From Paracoccaceae bacterium (lineage in GTDB: Bacteria; Pseudomonadota; Alphaproteobacteria; Rhodobacterales; Rhodobacteraceae), in NCBI GenBank assembly GCA_027489355.1, contig JAIXZY010000036.1, forward strand, positions 1 through 64,000: a DNA stretch of 64,000 bases. Direction: 5' to 3'. Position numbers and translations under genes: made by a program. The notes under the pieces were generated by a model. The model had not been told where the DNA came from. It was given only the letters and a program-made list of their open reading frames with translations, and searched no databases. The first letter of the stretch is position 1; each line of letters begins with the position of its first letter. Below are positions 59,896 through 64,000 of the stretch, piece by piece.

Positions 59896-59934
59896 GCCCT
59901 TGCCTGCCACTCCGCGCTGCGGCAGTCTGGCGGC

Positions 59935-60393
59935 ATGACCCCGACCCGCGCCACTGACCCGGCCCTCTGGCCCGCCATCCTTTCGCTGCTGCAGGGGGCC
60001 TTCGCCTATATGGAAGGCCGGATCGACCCGCCGTCCTCGCTGCGCACCCTGACGCCCGAGGCCCTGACGCGGCAGGCGGAGGTCGGGGAAATCTGGGTGA
60101 TCGGCGCGCCTGTGGCCTGCGTGATCCTGATGCCAAAGCCGGGCGTGCTTTATGTGGGCAAGCTGGCCGTGGCCGCCGAACACCGCGGTCAGGGTCTGGC
60201 ACGGCGCCTGATCGACCAGGCCGAGACACGGGCGCGTGAGATGGGATTGCCGGCGCTGGAGTTGCAGACGCGGGTGGAACTGGTGGAGAACCAGGCGGCT
60301 TTCCGGGCGATGGGGTTTCAGGAGGTCGGTCGGACCGCGCATCCGGGGTTCGACCGGCCGACCTCGATCACCTATCGCCGGGCGGTCTTCTGA
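59935..60393 (+). CDS. GNAT family N-acetyltransferase
   Basis: A 152-residue acetyltransferase; acceptor unknown. Core: VLYVGKLAVAAEHRGQGLARRLIDQAET with the acetyl-CoA loop HRGQGLA near residue 82-88, LELQTRVELVENQAAFRAMGF, then the C-terminal strand. ATG 59935 (MTPTRATDPALW) is used; the frame is open far upstream only as antisense to smc. Convergent with the oxidoreductase at 60372 (22-nt overlap). Confidence 0.85.
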   Translation: MTPTRATDPALWPAILSLLQGAFAYMEGRIDPPSSLRTLTPEALTRQAEVGEIWVIGAPVACVILMPKPGVLYVGKLAVAAEHRGQGLARRLIDQAETRAREMGLPALELQTRVELVENQAAFRAMGFQEVGRTAHPGFDRPTSITYRRAVF

Positions 60394-61427
60394 AGCAGCG
60401 TCTCGATACGGAAGTCGTTCGGGATGGCATCCCGCCCCGTCAGGACCAGATCGGCCATGACCTCGGCGACCTTCGGAGCCATGCCGAAACCAATCTTGAA
60501 TCCTCCGTTGGCGATGTGGTGCCCCGGGCGTCCCGGCCAGGCGCCCAGAAGTGGCGCGCGGCTGGCGGCCTTGGGACGGATGCCGGCCCAGCGCGCGGCG
60601 ATCTCGGCCCCGGCAAGGACGGGAACCGCGGCAATCGCCTTGGAAAGAAGGCCGTCCACCTGCGCGTCGGTGCCCTCCTCGGTCCACGAACTCTCCGAGG
60701 TCGATCCGATGGCCACCGTTCCGTCAGCATGGGGCACAATGTGCAGGCCGTCGACGAAAAGCTGCGGCTGGCTGCGCGCATCGTGCTGCAGGGACAGGGC
60801 CTGCCCCTTTACGCCGGACCCGACCGTGGTGCCAAGTGCCCCCGACAGCTCTGCCAGGCCGGCGGTTCCGGTGGCATGGATCACCGCTCCGTCTTCTGCA
60901 CCCTCGCCAATGACGATATCGGCCCCGCCTTCACGCAGCGCCGTGGCCAGCGCGGCAAGTCCCATGCGTGGCGACAGGCGCGCAGAGAGGGTGTCGCGGA
61001 CCAGCCAGCCGGTGGGCGTTGCGGGCTCCCAGTCGGCGCCCGTCGCGAGGATCACCTGCCAGACCGCCCTGCCCTGCCAAAGCTCTGCCGCCTCGGCCTC
61101 GCGGCGTCGGGCGGCCTCGACCGCGCGGTCGTCAGGCAGCGGCTGCAACCGGCCAAGGCGGGCATAGCCGGACGGCAGACCCGAGGCCGCCTCGACCGCG
61201 GCCCACCAGTCCCCGGCCATCAGGAGACTGTCCAGCTGGAAGGCCTTCTTGGCGTTCCACGCCTCTGGCACATGCGGGGACAGTGCGCCGACCAGTCCGC
61301 CAGAGGAGCCCGCGCCCAGCGCGACCGTTTCGATCAGCCGCACCTTCGCGCCCCGCCGCAAGCAGGCCCAGGCGATCGACAGGCCGAAGATCCCCCCGCC
61401 GCGCACGGTCACGTCCGTCCTTGCCAT
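60372..61427 (-). CDS. FAD-dependent oxidoreductase of the DAO family (MnmC2-like)
   Basis: A 351-residue flavoenzyme. Dinucleotide motif GGGIFGLSIAWACLRRGAKVRLIE at residues 10-32 (in pieces), GAGSSGGLVGALSPHVPEAWN, and the C-terminal GHHIANGGFKIGFGMAP loop. It is divergent from mnmD with a 44-nt gap. In E. coli, MnmC is one protein with a methyltransferase (MnmD) domain and such an oxidoreductase domain; here they are separate genes back to back. A role in removing the carboxymethyl group of cmnm5s2U is likely from position, but a general amino-acid oxidase cannot be excluded. Confidence 0.75.
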   Translation of the reverse strand: MARTDVTVRGGGIFGLSIAWACLRRGAKVRLIETVALGAGSSGGLVGALSPHVPEAWNAKKAFQLDSLLMAGDWWAAVEAASGLPSGYARLGRLQPLPDDRAVEAARRREAEAAELWQGRAVWQVILATGADWEPATPTGWLVRDTLSARLSPRMGLAALATALREGGADIVIGEGAEDGAVIHATGTAGLAELSGALGTTVGSGVKGQALSLQHDARSQPQLFVDGLHIVPHADGTVAIGSTSESSWTEEGTDAQVDGLLSKAIAAVPVLAGAEIAARWAGIRPKAASRAPLLGAWPGRPGHHIANGGFKIGFGMAPKVAEVMADLVLTGRDAIPNDFRIETLLQKTARR

Positions 61428-61471
61428 TCCGTCGCCCCAAGCCCATCACATCGGGCAAAGGACTACCCCCG

Positions 61472-62173
61472 ATGACCAGCCCCCACCAGCCCCCCGAGCT
61501 TGACTGGCGCGACGAGACCATCCCGGTCTCGCAACGCTTCGACGACCCGTATTTCTCGCTGGCCGGGGGGTTGGAGGAAACGCGCCACGTCTTCCTGACC
61601 GGGAATGGCCTGCCCGGACGCTTCCGAGACGGCTTCCGCATCGCCGAGCTTGGGTTTGGCACCGGGCTGAACCTGCTGGCCGTGCTTCTGGCGCAGGATG
61701 GAGTGGGGCATGTCAGCTACACCAGTTTCGAGGCCTTCCCGATGCCCGCCGCCGACATCGCGCGGGCGCTGGCGGCCTTCCCCCAGCTGGCCGAGGTCGC
61801 CCAGCCCTTCCTGCGGCAATGGGCGGCGGGCGAGACGGTGCTGAGGTTCCCGAACCTCACCGCGACCATCGTTCTTGGCGACGCGCGCGAGACGCTTCCG
61901 CTCTGGGCCGGCCAGGCGGATGCGTGGTTCCTGGATGGGTTCTCGCCCGCGAAGAACCCGGAACTGTGGTCGGCCGAGCTGATGGCAGACGTCGCCCGCC
62001 ACACCGCGCCGGGCGGAACTTTCGCGACCTACACCGCGGCGGGTCACGTCCGACTCGCTTTGACCGAGGCGGGGTTCGAGGTCGCGCGCCGCCCCGGCTT
62101 CGGCCGCAAGCGCCACATGTCGGTGGGCGTGCTTCAGCCCTCGGCCACGGCCTCCAAGATGTCGCCCGGCTGA
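61472..62173 (+). CDS. mnmD: tRNA 5-methylaminomethyl-2-thiouridine methyltransferase
   Basis: SAM-dependent enzyme for the last step of mnm5s2U formation at U34 of tRNA. The 233-residue product has LDWRDETIPVSQRFDDPYFSLAGG at the N-terminus (in parts), the SAM motif LGFGTGLNLLA, and the diagnostic WFLDGFSPAKNPELWSAELM. ATG 61472 follows no strong ribosome site. It ends inside the convergent HTH gene (40-nt overlap). Paired with the divergent oxidoreductase. Confidence 0.93.
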   Translation: MTSPHQPPELDWRDETIPVSQRFDDPYFSLAGGLEETRHVFLTGNGLPGRFRDGFRIAELGFGTGLNLLAVLLAQDGVGHVSYTSFEAFPMPAADIARALAAFPQLAEVAQPFLRQWAAGETVLRFPNLTATIVLGDARETLPLWAGQADAWFLDGFSPAKNPELWSAELMADVARHTAPGGTFATYTAAGHVRLALTEAGFEVARRPGFGRKRHMSVGVLQPSATASKMSPG

Positions 62174-62352
62174 CAGTCCAGCGCAGCGCAGATCGCGGCC
62201 AGCGTCTCGAAGCGGATGCCCTTCACCTTGCCGGATTTCAGCAGCGAGAGGTTCTGTTCGGTGATCCCGATCCGCTCGGCCAGCTCGCGCGAGCGCATCT
62301 TGCGCCGGGCTAGCATCACGTCCAGCCGCACGACGATCTGCACGGCGGGCAT
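62134..62352 (-). CDS. Small Cro/CI-type HTH regulator
   Basis: A 72-residue DNA-binding protein, HTH_26/YozG-like: MLARRKMRSRELAERIGITEQNLSLLKSG holds the helix-turn-helix (in parts, about 13-41), then IRFETLAAICAALDCQPGDIL. Its ATG overlaps the DUF2975 stop by 1 nt (translationally coupled). It probably controls the promoter at 62907-62938. 40-nt convergent overlap with mnmD. Confidence 0.92.
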   Translation of the reverse strand: MPAVQIVVRLDVMLARRKMRSRELAERIGITEQNLSLLKSGKVKGIRFETLAAICAALDCQPGDILEAVAEG

Positions 62353-62882
62353 CAGACGAACCCCTCGTTCTCGGCCTTGACGCGCGCGGCCTCGACCATT
62401 GCCCAGCCGATCACCGTCAGAAGGCCCGCCGCGATCAGGAAGCCCAGCGTCCCGTCATCCAGCGCGATGGACAGAACCCGCCGCGGTGCGTGCCAGCTGA
62501 GGATCAGCCGCTCCAGCGTGGGGACAAGGACCGAGAACAGGGCGGCCAGCGACAGGTTGCGCCCGATGCCAAGGATGGCCTCGGCATTCTCTGCGCTCAA
62601 CACCTCGCCAGCGCGGTAGTTTGCGAACAGGCGGACCATGCGGCGCAGGGCGGCGACCAGGGGCAGGACGGCGACCAGCGACACCCCTGCCACCAGCCCC
62701 GCCTGTGCCGGTGAGACGGGCGTCCCCGCCGGAAGCTCCGGCACCAGGGACAGAAGCGATGCAGGCTCGGTCACACCGCGGCCTGCGTAGACCAGAACGA
62801 TCAACGGCAGGACAACGGACAGGGCCAGCGCGCCCCAGTAAAGCTGGGCCGACAGTCTTTGCAGTCGGGACAGGTCAGACAT
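62352..62882 (-). CDS. DUF2975 membrane protein
   Basis: A 176-residue protein with four hydrophobic segments (about 16-33, 60-80, 108-125, 145-165), paired with a small HTH regulator as in the YoaS/YozG-type pairs of other bacteria. Recognised by LVAALRRMVRLFANYRAGEVLSAENAEAI (in parts) between segments 2 and 3. Its role is unknown; the usual idea is that the membrane protein and the HTH protein form a sensor-regulator pair. Confidence 0.82.
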   Translation of the reverse strand: MSDLSRLQRLSAQLYWGALALSVVLPLIVLVYAGRGVTEPASLLSLVPELPAGTPVSPAQAGLVAGVSLVAVLPLVAALRRMVRLFANYRAGEVLSAENAEAILGIGRNLSLAALFSVLVPTLERLILSWHAPRRVLSIALDDGTLGFLIAAGLLTVIGWAMVEAARVKAENEGFV

Positions 62883-62906
62883 GGCTTACCTTTCTGGCGT
62901 GTATTA

Positions 62907-62938
62907 TTTACCGTATTACGGTAAAAATTCACTGTCAA
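62907..62938 (-). promoter_or_regulatory. Promoter and operator of the DUF2975-HTH operon
   Basis: Minus-strand -35 TTGACA (62938-62933), 17-nt spacer, -10 TACGGT (62915-62910). A palindrome of 9-bp arms (TTTACCGTA/TACGGTAAA about a central T, 62907-62925) covers the -10, so it is the likely operator for the HTH protein at 62134. The divergent lipoprotein gene at 62952 would also be affected. Confidence 0.6.
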
Positions 62939-62951
62939 AAGGAGAATCGCC

Positions 62952-63509
62952 ATGAATTCAGCGCAGGTGCTGGCGGCCTGTCTTGTCCTTGCGGGATGTT
63001 CGGCCATCGTCCCCTCGACCGCCGCGCGGCTGGCGGCGTTCGACCCGTTGACCGCCGACCCCTCGGCGCTGGACGTGGTGGTGGTCCTCCCGCCCGGCCT
63101 GTCCCTGACGCCCGGCAGCGCGACGCTGGACCTGACCGCCCGTCGGGGGCCAGAGGCTCGCACCGGCAGCTTCCGATTGGCCGACCAGCCGCTGACGGAA
63201 GCCGTGGCCCTGCCCCAAGGCGCCACCGCGCGGCAATTCGCGCTGGCCCCGGCGGATGCCGAGCGGATGCGCGCCCTGCAGGACCAGATCGCCCAGTGGG
63301 ACCGGCAGGGGGCGGCGGCGGCCACGTTCGGCATGGGGCTTGGCGGCTGCGCCATCGGAGACGGTCCCTCGCCCGACGCGCGCGGTTCGGTCCTGATCCG
63401 TGTGGCAGAGGACGGCCCGCTGCTGCCGCTGGTTGCAGAGGGAAGGCTCTCGGACCTGCTCGGTCCCGATGTCCTTGCCGCGATCAAGCCTTGCCAAGGC
63501 GCGGAATAA
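62952..63509 (+). CDS. Small lipoprotein, function unknown
   Basis: A 185-residue lipoprotein with lipobox LAGC (about C16). The mature part is Ala/Leu-rich with strands LDVVVVLPPGLSL, and three cysteines. No family recognised. AAAAGGAG ribosome site 7 nt before ATG 62952. It shares a short divergent region and the operator with the DUF2975-HTH pair. Confidence 0.7.
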   Translation: MNSAQVLAACLVLAGCSAIVPSTAARLAAFDPLTADPSALDVVVVLPPGLSLTPGSATLDLTARRGPEARTGSFRLADQPLTEAVALPQGATARQFALAPADAERMRALQDQIAQWDRQGAAAATFGMGLGGCAIGDGPSPDARGSVLIRVAEDGPLLPLVAEGRLSDLLGPDVLAAIKPCQGAE

Positions 63510-63618
63510 GGCGTACCCGCCCGCCTTCGGTTGAGATTGGCCCCACCCGGTGCTAGTCTTGACCCATCGGCCCGGCGCGGGGGCCATCCCGTCCGCGCTT
63601 CCTCTGGAGGACCTGGTC

Positions 63619-64000
63619 CTGTCGCATTCTGATCCCGCCACCGGCCTTCCGGTCGGTCCGCGCCCGAAAATCGCCGAAGCCGCTGCGCCCGAGCATCGCT
63701 CTGAAGACGTCCTGGCGCTGGTCCTGAAGTCGGTCGACGACGACAAGGCCGAGGATATCGTCCAGATCGACTTGCGCGGACGGTCGGACGTGGCCGATTA
63801 CATGGTCATCTGCTCGGGCCGGTCGTCGCGTCAGGTTGCGGCGATCTCGGAAAAACTGGCCGACCGTCTGAAGCAGGAGATGCGGATCTCGGTCCGGATG
63901 GAAGGCAAGGAAACCGGTGACTGGGTGCTGATCGACGCGGGCGACGTGATCGTCCACGTCTTCCGCCCCGAAGTGCGCGAGTTCTACCAGCTGGAAAAGA
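63619..64000 (+). CDS. rsfS: Ribosome silencing factor RsfS (partial, runs off the window)
   Basis: Binds ribosomal protein uL14 and prevents subunit joining under starvation. The frame carries LKSVDDDKAEDIVQIDLRG, DYMVICSGRSSRQVAAISE, and GDVIVHVFRPEVREFYQLEK at the window end, all typical; few residues appear to be missing. No ATG lies at the start. CTG 63619 has a GGAGG site 8 nt upstream and gives a start SHSDPATG; GTG 63550 and TTG 63559 are the other in-frame options. Start not settled. Confidence 0.88.
   Translation, partial: MSHSDPATGLPVGPRPKIAEAAAPEHRSEDVLALVLKSVDDDKAEDIVQIDLRGRSDVADYMVICSGRSSRQVAAISEKLADRLKQEMRISVRMEGKETGDWVLIDAGDVIVHVFRPEVREFYQLEK

Overview
The window is a GC-rich, densely coded stretch of an alphaproteobacterial chromosome, most likely a member of the Rhodobacterales (Rhodobacteraceae/Paracoccaceae). 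This rests on gene families and neighbourhoods (trpS/murJ/glnD, aa3 oxidase subunit IV, DUF2794, form II cox genes, soxBDAG, smc); no 16S or tRNA gene is visible to confirm it. I see no insertion sequence, prophage, CRISPR array or conjugation gene.

Region 1 (0-11.2 kb) is housekeeping: trpS, a degenerate rhomboid, a leftward LpoA-like/glnD/murJ operon, the rightward run rsmI-yraN-gshB, and a secreted SGNH-like protein. Region 2 (11.4-16.4 kb) has a CPBP membrane protease and a signalling operon: a NarL-type response regulator, a FIST protein (the family of the NO sensor NosP), and a hybrid PAS kinase. Region 3 (16.5-20.7 kb) is coxG-S-L-M, a form II molybdenum hydroxylase. Region 4 (20.8-31.6 kb) is mixed metabolism: beta-carbonic anhydrase, M17 aminopeptidase, NlpC/P60 hydrolase, asparaginase, IalB-like protein, rlmN, a cytochrome oxidase small subunit, and mobA-mobB. 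Region 5 (31.8-35.4 kb) is an aldehyde dehydrogenase followed by an Fe-S flavoenzyme of the trimethylamine-dehydrogenase type, separated by a striking pair of perfect palindromes.

Region 6 (35.5-46.4 kb) is the most unusual part. Two exported metacaspase-like proteins, a chymotrypsin-fold zymogen, an HtrA-like PDZ protease, a patatin-like lipoprotein, a two-component system and a secreted PPC-like protein lie around one divergent promoter region. All the enzymes carry export signals, which suggests an envelope proteolytic or stress system rather than a cytosolic defence system.

Region 7 (46.5-55.7 kb) has an MFS transporter, an FAD-linked 2-hydroxyacid dehydrogenase, YceI, an XRE-cupin regulator with an adjacent palindrome, and a heterotetrameric sarcosine oxidase operon (soxB-D-A-G) whose delta subunit has a changed zinc site. 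Region 8 (55.7-64 kb) has two small-protein candidates, smc, a GNAT enzyme, divergently split mnmC functions (mnmD and a DAO-family oxidoreductase), a DUF2975/HTH pair with its own operator, a small lipoprotein and the start of rsfS, which runs off the right edge.
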